Notes: generated from the sequence alone by a model not told the origin. 64,000 nt of DNA from G965227875 sp965227875 (GCA_965227875.1 OZ245783.1:2294001-2358000), one strand, 5' to 3'. Shown: positions 15,780-24,723, numbered from the stretch's first letter. Made by a program: numbers and translations.

Positions 15780-16571
15780 ATGACACCGACACAGCCAACC
15801 GCCTTCGTTTCCCACGGTTCTCCGATGCTGGTCCTCGAGGATGGCGCGGCACACCGTTTCCTCAAGGGGTTCGGGGACATCATGCCCGAACCCCGCGCCA
15901 TCCTCGCCGTCTCCGCGCACTGGGAAACCGATCGCCCGGCGCTGTCGCGGGCGGCGAAGCCCGACACCATCCACGATTTCGGCGGCTTTCCGCGCGAACT
16001 GTTCGAGATGCGCTACCCCGCCCCCGGTGCGCCCGACGTTGCCGAAACCGCCGCCCGTCTGCTGGCCGAAGCCGGGTTCGATCCCGAACTGTCGCCGGAC
16101 AGGGGCCTCGACCATGGCGCCTGGGTGCCGCTCAAGCTCGCTTACCCCGATGCCGACGTTCCGGTGACCCAGTTGTCCATCCAGCCGCGCCGCGACCCGG
16201 AATGGCATTTCCGTCTCGGGCGGGCCTTGCGGCCGCTGCGCGACGAGGGCGTCCTGATCCTCGGATCCGGTGCGGTCACCCACAATCTCGAAGCGTTCTT
16301 CCGGGGCGGTTTCGAACACGATTCCAGCGTGCCCGACTGGGTGAACGCCTTTTCCCGCTGGCTCGCTGCGGCGATCGAGGAAGGCCGGCTCGACGACCTG
16401 CTGGCCTACCGGGAACGCGCGCCGTTCGGTGCGGAGAACCATCCCACGCCCGACCACATCCTGCCGCTCTTCGTCGCTCTCGGCGCAGCGGGCGACTCGT
16501 TTGCGGCGAAACGCGTCCATGACAGTTTCACATACGGCATTCTCGCCATGGACGCCTACGTGATGCAGTAG
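15780..16571 (+). CDS. Extradiol ring-cleavage dioxygenase, DODA/LigB type
   Basis: 263 residues, cytoplasmic. Class III non-haem metal dioxygenase fold: TAFVSHGSPMLVLEDG carries the first metal His, ILAVSAHWET a second, and LDHGAWVPLKLAYPDADVPV the conserved active-site His. The usual glycine-rich ILGSGAVTHNLEAFF is also present. Members open catechol-type rings with Fe(II) or Zn. The real substrate is unknown. It lies 45 bp after the DoxX gene, probably co-transcribed. Confidence 0.88.
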   Translation: MTPTQPTAFVSHGSPMLVLEDGAAHRFLKGFGDIMPEPRAILAVSAHWETDRPALSRAAKPDTIHDFGGFPRELFEMRYPAPGAPDVAETAARLLAEAGFDPELSPDRGLDHGAWVPLKLAYPDADVPVTQLSIQPRRDPEWHFRLGRALRPLRDEGVLILGSGAVTHNLEAFFRGGFEHDSSVPDWVNAFSRWLAAAIEEGRLDDLLAYRERAPFGAENHPTPDHILPLFVALGAAGDSFAAKRVHDSFTYGILAMDAYVMQ

Positions 16572-16622
16572 CGGCAAGCGGGCAGGCGCACCGCCGCGTG
16601 GCCGTGCCCTGCCGCCCGTTGG

Positions 16623-17348
16623 TCAGATTCCGGCGCCGTCCAGCGCAAGCCGCATCCGCCTGTTGTGCCGGCCCTTGTTCTCGACCTTCGTCACGCGAAC
16701 CCGCCGCGAGAGCCCCGTCGACGCCAGGTGCGTGCCGCCGCAGGCCTGCCGGTCGAGACCTTCAATTTCCACGATTCTCACCTTGCCGTCCGCCTGCACC
16801 GGCGGGGCCACCGCCTTGCTGCGGAAAAGCCCCGGCTGGGATTGAGCCACGGCAAAGTCCATCATGTGGTCACGTACACGCAGGTCCTGCGCGATGGCCT
16901 CGTTGATCGGCCCCTCGAGCGCGCGCAGCCTGTCATTGTCGGTGTCGGGCAGGTCGAGGTCGATACGCAGGGTGCCGTTTTCCGCCAGCTGTGCGCCCGT
17001 CAGCAGGGCCCCGTCGAACGCCTGGAAGGCGACCGCGTTGGCGATATGCGCCACCGTGTGCAACTCGCACATGAGCGCCCGTAATCCGCCATCCACGACC
17101 AGCCGGACATCGCCTTCAGGGGGCAGGTCGCAATTCACTGTATGCCACACGAGATCGCCGTCGACCCCGACGGCCGTGACTTCGGCCCGTCCGCCCTCCC
17201 ATTCGACGCAGCCGCGGTCCGCGACCTGCCCGCCGCCGCCGGGGAAGAAGGGCGACCGTCTGACGGCGAGGGCGCCAGGCCGGGTGTCCGCCACCTGGGT
17301 CTCGAGAACCAGCCGGTCCGGACAGTCGTGATAGAAGGCGCGTTCCAT
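16623..17348 (-). CDS. AlaX-like alanyl-tRNA editing protein
   Basis: 241 residues. It would hydrolyse mischarged Ser- or Gly-tRNA(Ala), acting alone in trans. Zinc-binding motifs of the AlaRS editing domain are both present: HTVAH near residue 97 (HxxxH) and CGGTH near 205 (CxxxH). The N-terminal FFPGGGGQVADRG segment is the glycine-rich region shared by longer AlaX proteins. No C-Ala or aminoacylation domain is present. It stands alone between the dioxygenase and the ahcY promoter region, on the opposite strand to both. Confidence 0.9.
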   Translation of the reverse strand: MERAFYHDCPDRLVLETQVADTRPGALAVRRSPFFPGGGGQVADRGCVEWEGGRAEVTAVGVDGDLVWHTVNCDLPPEGDVRLVVDGGLRALMCELHTVAHIANAVAFQAFDGALLTGAQLAENGTLRIDLDLPDTDNDRLRALEGPINEAIAQDLRVRDHMMDFAVAQSQPGLFRSKAVAPPVQADGKVRIVEIEGLDRQACGGTHLASTGLSRRVRVTKVENKGRHNRRMRLALDGAGI

Positions 17349-17412
17349 GGGGGCCTGTTATGAATGACGGGCGCGGTCGCCGCAACCGGCCCGCGGCAAC
17401 GGGGTCGGAAAA

Positions 17413-17432
17413 ATATAAAGAAATCTTTATAT
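17413..17432. promoter_or_regulatory. 20-bp palindrome upstream of ahcY, ArsR-type operator candidate
   Basis: ATATAAAG-AAAT-CTTTATAT is a perfect 8-bp inverted repeat in otherwise GC-rich DNA. It resembles the AT-rich operators of ArsR-family methionine-cycle regulators (SahR/SamR), known to control ahcY and SAM-cycle genes in Proteobacteria. No such regulator is encoded nearby. A possible promoter follows (TTGCCT 17438-17443, TTATAT 17460-17465). Confidence 0.5.
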
Positions 17433-17451
17433 GCGACTTGCCTCCGCAGGG

Positions 17452-17539
17452 GGGCGCTGTTATATGGTCGCCCAAGGCATGGCCAAGATGCCAGGGAACC
17501 GGCTGCCGGCACGGGAAGCCTCTCCCGGATGCCGGGCAG
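17452..17539 (+). promoter_or_regulatory. Three consecutive stem-loops in the ahcY leader
   Basis: Stem 1: GGGCG 17452-17456 with CGCCC 17469-17473. Stem 2: GGCAT 17476-17480 with ATGCC 17488-17492. Stem 3: CTGCCGGCA 17503-17511 plus CGGGA 17512-17516, pairing with TCCCG 17523-17527 and TGCCGGGCAG 17530-17539 (one bulge). This density of pairing just upstream of ahcY suggests a regulatory RNA. It does not match the SAH riboswitch consensus as I remember it. Whether stem 1 is transcribed depends on the start site. Confidence 0.4.
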
Positions 17540-17588
17540 ACACCAATCTCGAATTTCACCAATCGCACATTTTCAAGGACGAGATCAG

Positions 17589-18884
17589 ATGAGCGAGTTC
17601 ACCGACTACAAGGTCGCGGACATGTCCCTGGCGGACTGGGGCCGTAAGGAAATCAGCATCGCCGAAACCGAAATGCCGGGCCTCATGGCGCTGCGCGACG
17701 AGTATGGGGCGGATCAGCCTCTCAAGGGCGCCCGGATCGCCGGCTGCCTGCACATGACCATCCAGACCGCGGTCCTCATCGAGACCCTGACCGCGCTCGG
17801 CGCCACGGTGCGCTGGTCGTCCTGCAACATCTTCTCCACCCAGGACCAGGCGGCCGCGGCCATCGCGGCCACGGGCGTGCCGGTTTTCGCCTGGAAGGGC
17901 GAGACCGAAGAGGAATACTGGTGGTGCGTCGAGCAGACCATCAACGGCCCGGACGGCTGGCAGCCCAACATGATCCTCGATGACGGTGGCGACCTGACCC
18001 AGCTCATGCACGAGAAGTACGGTCACATTCTCGACAATTGCCGCGGCATCTCCGAGGAGACCACCACGGGCGTCCTGCGTCTCTACGACATGGCCAAGGC
18101 CGGCACGCTCAAGGTGCCCGCCATCAACGTCAACGACTCCGTGACGAAATCGAAGTTCGACAATCTCTATGGTTGCCGCGAGAGCCTCGTCGACGGCATC
18201 AAGCGCGCCACCGACGTCATGCTCGCCGGCAAGCGCGCCGTCGTGGCCGGCTTCGGCGATGTCGGCAAGGGATCGGCCGAGAGCCTCCGCAGCCAGGGCG
18301 CCCGCGTCATGGTCACCGAGATCGACCCGATCTGCGCCCTGCAGGCCGCCATGGAAGGCTACGAGGTGGTCACCATGGACGATGCCGCGCCGCAGGCCGA
18401 CATCTTCGTCACCGCCACGGGCAACAAGGACATCATCACGGTCGACCACATGCGCCAGATGAAGGACCGCGCCATCGTCTGCAACATCGGGCACTTCGAT
18501 TCCGAGATCCAGATCGCCGGTCTGCGCAATTTCAAGTGGCACAACGTCAAGCCGCAGGTCGATGAAGTCGAGTTTCCCGACGGCAAGCGCCTGATCGTCC
18601 TCGCCGAGGGCCGCCTGGTCAATCTCGGCTGCGCGACCGGTCATCCGAGCTTTGTCATGAGCGCCTCCTTCACCAACCAGGTGCTCGCCCAGATCGAGCT
18701 GTGGAACAACCACGAAAACTACGACCGCCAGGTCTACGTGCTTCCCAAGCATCTCGACGAAAAGGTCGCCGCGCTGCACCTTGAGCGGCTCGGCGCCAGC
18801 CTGACCGTCCTGAGCGACGACCAGTCCGAGTATCTTGGCGTGCCCAAGGAAGGCCCGTTCAAGCCGGAACACTACCGCTACTGA
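17589..18884 (+). CDS. ahcY: Adenosylhomocysteinase
   Basis: NAD-dependent reversible hydrolysis of S-adenosylhomocysteine to adenosine and homocysteine; it removes the product inhibitor of methyltransferases. 431 residues from the ATG at 17589 (MSEFTDYKVADMSLADWGRK). The frame is open 225 bp further up, but that stretch holds the structured leader. Family motifs: SCNIFSTQDQAAAA, NVNDSVTKSKFDNLYGCRES, the Rossmann loop VAGFGDVGKGSAESL, and the C-terminal KPEHYRY with its conserved terminal Lys/Tyr. In rhizobia ahcY follows ptsH directly; here four unrelated genes intervene. Confidence 0.98.
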   Translation: MSEFTDYKVADMSLADWGRKEISIAETEMPGLMALRDEYGADQPLKGARIAGCLHMTIQTAVLIETLTALGATVRWSSCNIFSTQDQAAAAIAATGVPVFAWKGETEEEYWWCVEQTINGPDGWQPNMILDDGGDLTQLMHEKYGHILDNCRGISEETTTGVLRLYDMAKAGTLKVPAINVNDSVTKSKFDNLYGCRESLVDGIKRATDVMLAGKRAVVAGFGDVGKGSAESLRSQGARVMVTEIDPICALQAAMEGYEVVTMDDAAPQADIFVTATGNKDIITVDHMRQMKDRAIVCNIGHFDSEIQIAGLRNFKWHNVKPQVDEVEFPDGKRLIVLAEGRLVNLGCATGHPSFVMSASFTNQVLAQIELWNNHENYDRQVYVLPKHLDEKVAALHLERLGASLTVLSDDQSEYLGVPKEGPFKPEHYRY

Positions 18885-19252
18885 CGATCCTCGTGCGCCG
18901 GACAAGCCCGTCCGGCGCACGTTCACGCCGCCGCACGCTCCGCGTCGGTGCGCGACGGCCCTTGTTTTCCCCCGCAATTTTCCCGGTATGTGAAAACGGG
19001 CCCGCCACGCCGGATCGCTTTTGCCCCGGCTTTGTACGGTTTTCAGGTTCCGCTTAAGTGTTTTTTTGCGACAGGTGGACGCACGGCTGTCACATTCGCG
19101 CGGCATTGTGTATAAGAACACTATTCATAAGGCGCGACGAAATTCCCTGCGGCACCCGCTGACGCTGCTTCGTCCGTTCGTCCGCATGAAAACTTGCATG
19201 ACGAATGACGCGCCCTGCCCAAGAAGCGAATAATACGAGGTATTTGACCGTC
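18885..19252. other. Intergenic region ahcY to XRE regulator
   Basis: No gene is visible. It contains the ahcY hairpin (18893-18920). Further on is a possible promoter for the next gene: TGTCAC 19088-19093, a 17-bp spacer and TATAAG 19111-19116. That leaves a leader of about 130 nt before the start at 19253. Confidence 0.4.
18893..18920 (+). terminator. Hairpin downstream of ahcY
   Basis: GTGCGCCGGAC (18893-18903) and GTCCGGCGCAC (18910-18920) form a perfect 11-bp stem with a 6-nt loop, 8 bp after the ahcY stop. No clear T-run follows, so it may be a 3'-end stabiliser or a weak terminator. Confidence 0.55.
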
Positions 19253-19633
19253 ATGACTGTTTCTGCATCTACGCTTTCCTCGCGCATTACCGAGGCGCGT
19301 GAAGCGAAGGATCTCCAGCTCCCCGCCGTTGCCCGCCTCATCGGCGTCAAGACGGCCACGCTCAAGAACTGGGAAGAAGGCCGCAGCGAACCTCGTCCCA
19401 ACCGTCTGTGCATGCTTGCCGGCGTTCTCGACGTGTCCGTGACCTGGCTCATCGGCGGCGACGAAGGGCACGCGCCCGGACCGGTGTCCAACACCAAGGC
19501 CGATCTTCTCGCCCAGAAGCTCGAGCGCGTCAGCATGATGCAGGTCGAACTGTCCCGCCTGATCGCCGAGATCTCCCGCGACGTGGCCGAAATCCGCCAG
19601 CTCGAAGCACAACTCGAAGAACTGGCCGCCTGA
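19253..19633 (+). CDS. XRE-family HTH regulator with C-terminal coiled coil
   Basis: 126 residues from the ATG at 19253 (MTVSASTLSSRITEAREAKD), with ACGAGG 12 bp upstream. A Cro/CI-type HTH covers about residues 10-65 (LPAVARLIGVKTATLKNWEE, then CMLAGVLDVSVTWLIGG). The rest is a long helix with heptad spacing (ADLLAQKLERVSMMQVELSR), likely for oligomerisation. It lies between ahcY and divL. Targets unknown. Confidence 0.85.
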   Translation: MTVSASTLSSRITEAREAKDLQLPAVARLIGVKTATLKNWEEGRSEPRPNRLCMLAGVLDVSVTWLIGGDEGHAPGPVSNTKADLLAQKLERVSMMQVELSRLIAEISRDVAEIRQLEAQLEELAA

Positions 19634-19821
19634 CTTCTGTCCGGCCCGGACCGGCTTCCGCCGGTGCCGGTCCCCCAATAGACTGTGGGCAGAATCACCG
19701 ATTGCCTGTATAGGATTCCGCAGGCGTCAGCCGTTGTGATTCGTTTGTTTCCAGACAGTTTTGGCCTCCGGCCGCGAGTATTCCGGAGGCGTCGGCCGAA
19801 AGGGGGAGAGGCCTGGCGGAT

Positions 19822-22380
19822 ATGGTGGCTTGCCCCGTCAAACACACAGCCTTGACGCGTGGCGCGGCAAGGGCAGGGGCAGCAGCCATGCTGGCTCTTG
19901 TGCCGTGCCGGGCGTCCGCCGAGGTTTTCGGCCTCGAACTCGGCCCGCTCGACTTCAGTTCCACCGATCCCGTCCTCGTCGCCGTCTGCTTTTTCGGCGG
20001 CCTCTTGTCGGGTGGTTTCTTCTTCGCATGGATGTCCGCCCGCCGCCGCGCCGCACACGCCCTCGTGCTGGTCGACGAGCTTCAGTCCGATCTCGACGAG
20101 GCGGCGTCGATCATCGCTGCGGAACCCCATTTTCTTTTCGTCTGGCGCGGACGCGAACTGCACCCCTCCCAGATCGCCGGCGATCTCCGGGGCATGAAGG
20201 GCATCCCGGGGGACTACGAAGGCCGCATCAATTTCGGCGGCTGGATGGAGAACCGGTCCCATCATCGCCTGCAGGAGGCGATCTCGGAACTCCGCATGCA
20301 TGGAACGCCGTTCAACATGGTCGTGCGGACGCTGGCAGGCGAACTGCTCGAGGCCGACGGCCGCGCCGCGGCGGGGCTGGCCACGCTGCGCCTGCGGATG
20401 CTGACGGGCGAACGGCTCGAGATGTCCAAGCTGGCGGAGGACTACGCCCAGCTCGAGCGGCAGGCGGATGCGCTCACCGCCATCCTCGACCGCGCGCCCA
20501 TGCCCATCTGGTTCCGCGACGCGGAAGGCCGCATGACCTGGGCAAACGCCGCTTTCGCACAGGCCGTCGACATGCCCGACGCGCGCACCGCCATGGCATC
20601 GGGCGCCGAACTCGTCGATGCCGAGGACCGCAAGCGCGCGCTCAAGGCCACCGCCGACGGACGGAGCCTGCGCAGCCGCCTTCACGGCGTCATCAACGGC
20701 GAGCGCCGCGCCCTCGATGTCGTCGAAATGCCCATCGCCCAGGGCAGCGCCGGCCTCGTGTTCGACGTCACCGAGCTCGAACAGGCCGAGAACGAGCTGA
20801 GCCGGCACACCAAGGCCCACGCCAGCACCCTCGACAAGATCGCCACGGCCGTCGCGATCTTCGGGCCCGACCAGCGCCTGCGCTTCTTCAACACGTCTTA
20901 CGCCCAGCTCTGGCAGCTCGAGCCGTCATGGCTCAACGAGAAACCCACGGAAGGCGAGATTCTCGATCGCCTGCGTGCCGAGCGCAAGCTGCCCGAACAG
21001 GCCGACTACAGGGCCTGGAAGAACGGCTGGCTGCAGGCCCTGCAGAACAGCGAGGATCGCGAGGACCTCTGGCACCTGCCGGACGGCCGCACGCTGCGCG
21101 TCATCACCGAACAGCATTCCTTCGGCGGGGTGACCAATCTCTACGAGAACGTCACCGAACTGATCAGCCTCGAGAGCCGCTACAACTCCCTCATCAGCGT
21201 CCAGCGCGAGACCCTGGACAACCTGCACGAAGGCGTGGCCCTGTTCGGCAGCGACGGGCGTCTCAAGCTCTACAACCCGGCCTATGCCGAGATCTGGCAG
21301 CTCGACGAGGAACTGCTGGGCTCCGAGCCGCACGTCACCAAGGTGATCGCCGCCTGCCGCAAGTCCTTCGACGACGATATCGTCTGGGACGAACTCAAGA
21401 TCGGCGTGACCTCGCTGGACGACGCGCGGCACCCGCAGTCCGCGCGGCTCAACCGGCCCGACGACACCATCGTCGATTTCTCCAGCGTGCCGCTGCCCGA
21501 CGGCGCGACGCTGCTGATCTATGTCGACGTCACCGACACCACCCGCATCGAACGCGCCCTGCGCGAGCGCAATGACGCCCTCGAGACCGCGGACCGGCTC
21601 AAGAGCGAGTTCATCTCGCACGTGTCCTACGAGCTGCGGACCCCGCTCACCAACATCATCGGATTCACCGAGTCGCTCACACTGGGCATGGTCGGCGACC
21701 TGACGCAGCGCCAGGGCGAATACACCAACCACATCCTCTCCTCGAGCCGGACCCTGCTTGCCATCATCGATGACATTCTAGACCTGGCCACGATCGATGC
21801 CGGCGTCATGGAACTCGACATGGGCCCCGTCAGCGTCGCCGGAATGCTCAAGGCCGCCGCCGGTCTCGTGCAGGATCGCATCTCCAGCCGCGGGCTCATT
21901 CTTGAGATCGAGGTCGCGGCCAATGCCGGCACCTTCTGCGCCGACGAACGCCGCATGAAGCAGATCCTCTTCAATCTCCTGTCCAACGCGGTCGGGTTCT
22001 CCCCGCCCGGCGGCCGCATCGGCATGGGTGCGCGCCGCGAGGGAGAGGAGATCGTCGTCTGGGTCAGCGACACCGGGGTCGGCATCGACCCCGAGCTGCA
22101 GCCCAGCGTCTTCGACCGTTTCGAGTCCCGCAGCGGCGGCTCGCGCCATCGCGGGGCCGGCCTCGGCCTGTCCGTGGTGAAGAGTTTCGTCGAACTGCAT
22201 GGCGGCTCGGTCGATCTCCGCTCGACGCCGGGGGAGGGAACGACCGTGGTCTGCCGCTTCCCCGTGGACGGCCCCGCACTGCCGAAACCGGATGGCACCG
22301 ACGCTGAACCCGCAACCGACGAAGCCGATAGCGACCCCGCGCAGACCGACGCGCCCGCTCTCAAGGCCGCGGGCGCCTGA
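19822..22380 (+). CDS. divL: DivL-like PAS-domain sensor protein with Tyr in the H-box
   Basis: 852 residues. A signal-like N-terminus and a TM near 49-70 (VAVCFFGGLLSGGFFFAWMS) anchor it. Three PAS-like regions follow (about 205-315, 325-440, 450-560; each has a FFNTSYAQLWQL or LYNPAYAEIWQL type core). The dimerisation helix reads EFISHVSYELRTPLTNIIGF: Tyr603 replaces the phospho-acceptor His, the hallmark of Caulobacter DivL. The ATPase domain is intact (NLLSNAVGFSPP, DTGVGID, GAGLGLSVVKSF). DivL reads DivK phosphorylation and controls CckA-CtrA cell-cycle signalling; that role is inferred from the family. tsaE-amgK follows after 10 bp. Confidence 0.87.
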   Translation: MVACPVKHTALTRGAARAGAAAMLALVPCRASAEVFGLELGPLDFSSTDPVLVAVCFFGGLLSGGFFFAWMSARRRAAHALVLVDELQSDLDEAASIIAAEPHFLFVWRGRELHPSQIAGDLRGMKGIPGDYEGRINFGGWMENRSHHRLQEAISELRMHGTPFNMVVRTLAGELLEADGRAAAGLATLRLRMLTGERLEMSKLAEDYAQLERQADALTAILDRAPMPIWFRDAEGRMTWANAAFAQAVDMPDARTAMASGAELVDAEDRKRALKATADGRSLRSRLHGVINGERRALDVVEMPIAQGSAGLVFDVTELEQAENELSRHTKAHASTLDKIATAVAIFGPDQRLRFFNTSYAQLWQLEPSWLNEKPTEGEILDRLRAERKLPEQADYRAWKNGWLQALQNSEDREDLWHLPDGRTLRVITEQHSFGGVTNLYENVTELISLESRYNSLISVQRETLDNLHEGVALFGSDGRLKLYNPAYAEIWQLDEELLGSEPHVTKVIAACRKSFDDDIVWDELKIGVTSLDDARHPQSARLNRPDDTIVDFSSVPLPDGATLLIYVDVTDTTRIERALRERNDALETADRLKSEFISHVSYELRTPLTNIIGFTESLTLGMVGDLTQRQGEYTNHILSSSRTLLAIIDDILDLATIDAGVMELDMGPVSVAGMLKAAAGLVQDRISSRGLILEIEVAANAGTFCADERRMKQILFNLLSNAVGFSPPGGRIGMGARREGEEIVVWVSDTGVGIDPELQPSVFDRFESRSGGSRHRGAGLGLSVVKSFVELHGGSVDLRSTPGEGTTVVCRFPVDGPALPKPDGTDAEPATDEADSDPAQTDAPALKAAGA

Positions 22381-22390
22381 CGGCCGGGCC

Positions 22391-23959
22391 ATGACCGGGA
22401 CGACCGAAGATCATACGCCGGACGGTGCGCGCTGGACCGTTTCCCTGGCGGACGAACGCGAAACGATCGCGTTCGCGCAGGAACTCTCGCTTTTCCTGAA
22501 AACCGGCGATGTGCTTGCGCTTCGTGGCGATCTGGGGGCCGGTAAGACGACCCTCGCCCGCGCGATCGTCCGCGCGGTTGCCGGCGACGGAACGGTCGAG
22601 GTGCCGAGCCCCACGTTCACCCTCGTGCAGACCTACGAAACGCCGCGCGCCGACATCGCCCATTTCGATCTCTACCGTGTGAGCGATCCCGCAGAGACCG
22701 ACGAATTGGCATTCGACGAAGCCTGCGAGACCTCCATCGTGCTGGTGGAATGGCCGGACCGCCTCGGCGGGTCCCTTCCCGCCCGGCGGCTGGACGTCAC
22801 CCTGCTCGAAAGCGCGGGAGGCGGACGGGAGGTCGCGCTCGAAGGGACGGAGGACTGGCCCGCGCGCATTGCGAGAATGCGCGACGCCCGGGCCTTTCTC
22901 GACAGGGCCGGCTGGTCGTCGGCCGCACGGACGTTTTTCCAGGGAGACGCCTCGTCGCGTCGCTACGAGCGCCTCGACGGCGACAGCGGACCGGCCATAT
23001 TCATGGACATGCCGGCGATGCCGGACGGGCCGCCCGTGCGTGACGGCAAGCCCTATTCGCGTATCGCCCATATCGCGGAGGATGTCCGGCCCTTCGTCGC
23101 CGTCGCCGGTGAACTCTCGCGGATCGGGCTGAGCGCGCCGGAGATCCTTGCGGCCGATCTCGGTCGCGGTTTCCTCGTCACGGAGGATTTCGGCGATCTC
23201 GTCTATGGCCGGCTGATCGCGGAAGGCGCCGACATGACCGGGCCCTACGCCGCCGCGGTGGCTGCGCTGCTGGAGATCCGCGCTTCCGGTCTTCCCGACG
23301 AAGTGCCCCTCGACGACGGCACGGTCTGCACCATCCCGGCCTACGACCGCGACGCACTCGCCATCGAAACCCAGCTCCTTCTCGACTGGATGTGGCCCCA
23401 GGTGACAGGCGGCCCGTGTCCGGGGGAGGCGAGAGTTTCGTTCGACGGCATCTGGACCGACCTTTTCGATCATCTGCAGCGAGATGCCGCGGTCTGGTGC
23501 CTGCGCGACTTTCACTCACCCAATCTCATGTGGCTGCCCGACCGCGAAGGGGCGCGCCGCGCGGGGCTTCTCGACTTCCAGGACACGGTGCGCGGCCATC
23601 CGGCCTACGATCTCGTGTCCATGCTGCAGGATGCGCGCACCGACCGGACGGCCGGGTTCGAGCGGAAGTGGTTGGACGTCTACCTGGAAGGGGCCCGGGG
23701 CCAGACGGGCGGCATCGACGAGGAGGCCTTCAGGCTCGCCTATGCGATTCTGGGCGCCCAGCGTGCGACCAAGATCCTCGGTATCTTCGTGAGGCTTGCC
23801 CGGCGTGACGGTAAACCGCAATATCTCCGTCACATTCCGCGCGTATCGGGCTATCTGGAAAGAAACCTGTCCCACCCCGGTCTCGAAGACCTCCGGGCCT
23901 GGTATGACAGGCATCTCCCCGAAACGAAAAGATCGATGAGCGAAGCGCAGTACACATGA
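22391..23959 (+). CDS. tsaE: Fused TsaE (t6A tRNA modification ATPase) and AmgK-type sugar kinase
   Basis: 522 residues from the ATG at 22391. Residues about 14-165 are TsaE: Walker A GDLGAGKTTLARAIV at 46-60, PSPTFTLVQTY switch region and AHFDLYRV. TsaE supports threonylcarbamoyl-adenosine synthesis on ANN-decoding tRNAs. Residues about 175-510 are an aminoglycoside-phosphotransferase fold: GDASSRRYERL, catalytic LRDFHSPNLMWL and metal-binding LLDFQDTVRGHPAYDL. This half matches AmgK, the MurNAc/GlcNAc anomeric kinase of peptidoglycan recycling. It overlaps murU by 4 nt (ATGA), and murU encodes the next enzyme of that pathway. Such fusions are known in Rhizobiales. Confidence 0.92.
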   Translation: MTGTTEDHTPDGARWTVSLADERETIAFAQELSLFLKTGDVLALRGDLGAGKTTLARAIVRAVAGDGTVEVPSPTFTLVQTYETPRADIAHFDLYRVSDPAETDELAFDEACETSIVLVEWPDRLGGSLPARRLDVTLLESAGGGREVALEGTEDWPARIARMRDARAFLDRAGWSSAARTFFQGDASSRRYERLDGDSGPAIFMDMPAMPDGPPVRDGKPYSRIAHIAEDVRPFVAVAGELSRIGLSAPEILAADLGRGFLVTEDFGDLVYGRLIAEGADMTGPYAAAVAALLEIRASGLPDEVPLDDGTVCTIPAYDRDALAIETQLLLDWMWPQVTGGPCPGEARVSFDGIWTDLFDHLQRDAAVWCLRDFHSPNLMWLPDREGARRAGLLDFQDTVRGHPAYDLVSMLQDARTDRTAGFERKWLDVYLEGARGQTGGIDEEAFRLAYAILGAQRATKILGIFVRLARRDGKPQYLRHIPRVSGYLERNLSHPGLEDLRAWYDRHLPETKRSMSEAQYT

Positions 23960-24723
23960 CCGCGACCAGTCCCCATATGCACACCGCCCCCGAAACCGCG
24001 ATTTCCGCGCCCAACGCCATGGTGATGGCGGCGGGGCTCGGCACCCGCATGCGCCCGCTCACCGAGTCCGTTCCCAAGCCGCTCATCGAACTGCAGGGCA
24101 AGGCGCTCATAGACTATGCGCTCGACCGCCTGCGCGATGCCGGCGTGCGCAAGGTTGTGGTCAACATGCACTATTTGGCGGACGCCATCGAAGACCACCT
24201 GAAGGATATCGACGACCTCGAAATCGTGACCTCCGACGAACGGGCCCGTCTGCTCGACACGGGCGGCGGCGCGGCCCGCATGCTCGACGAACTGGGGCCG
24301 GGTCCGTTTTTCGTGATCAACGCGGATTCGGTTTGGCTCGAAGGTGTCGGGCACAGCCTGCGCCGGATGCTCCAGCAGTGGGACGACGAGATCATGGACT
24401 GCATGATCCTCAACGCCTCCACCGTGACCAGTGTGGGGTACGAGGGCAAGGGCGATTTCCTCATGGACGAGGAGGGCCGCATCACCCGTCGCGACGAACT
24501 CGACGTGGCGCCCTTCGTCAATACCGGCGCCTACCTGATTCATCCGCGGCTGTTCGAGAACTGCCCGGAGGGCCCGTTTTCCATGAACGTGCTGTGGGAT
24601 CGCGCCATCGAGAACGGGCGGCTGTACGGCCTCCGTCATGAAGGCGTGTGGATGCACGTCGGCACGCCCGACGCGCTTGACGAGGCCGAGTATCTTCTCT
24701 CCGACCATGATTCCGTGGAATGA
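23956..24723 (+). CDS. murU: MurU-type N-acetylmuramate-1-phosphate uridylyltransferase
   Basis: 255 residues. Nucleotidyltransferase fold with the N-terminal signature MVMAAGLGTRMRPLTESVPK near 24-43, then FFVINADSVW (metal Asp) and FVNTGAYLIHPRLF. With the AmgK half of the preceding protein it would turn recycled MurNAc into UDP-MurNAc, bypassing MurA, the target of fosfomycin. The ATG sits in the 4-nt ATGA overlap with the tsaE-amgK stop. The pathway role is inferred from family and neighbours. Confidence 0.9.
   Translation: MTATSPHMHTAPETAISAPNAMVMAAGLGTRMRPLTESVPKPLIELQGKALIDYALDRLRDAGVRKVVVNMHYLADAIEDHLKDIDDLEIVTSDERARLLDTGGGAARMLDELGPGPFFVINADSVWLEGVGHSLRRMLQQWDDEIMDCMILNASTVTSVGYEGKGDFLMDEEGRITRRDELDVAPFVNTGAYLIHPRLFENCPEGPFSMNVLWDRAIENGRLYGLRHEGVWMHVGTPDALDEAEYLLSDHDSVE

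Noticed and set aside
17440..17588. Known SAH or cobalamin riboswitch upstream of ahcY
   Set aside because: The conserved core sequences I remember for these classes are not visible; kept only as an unclassified structured leader.
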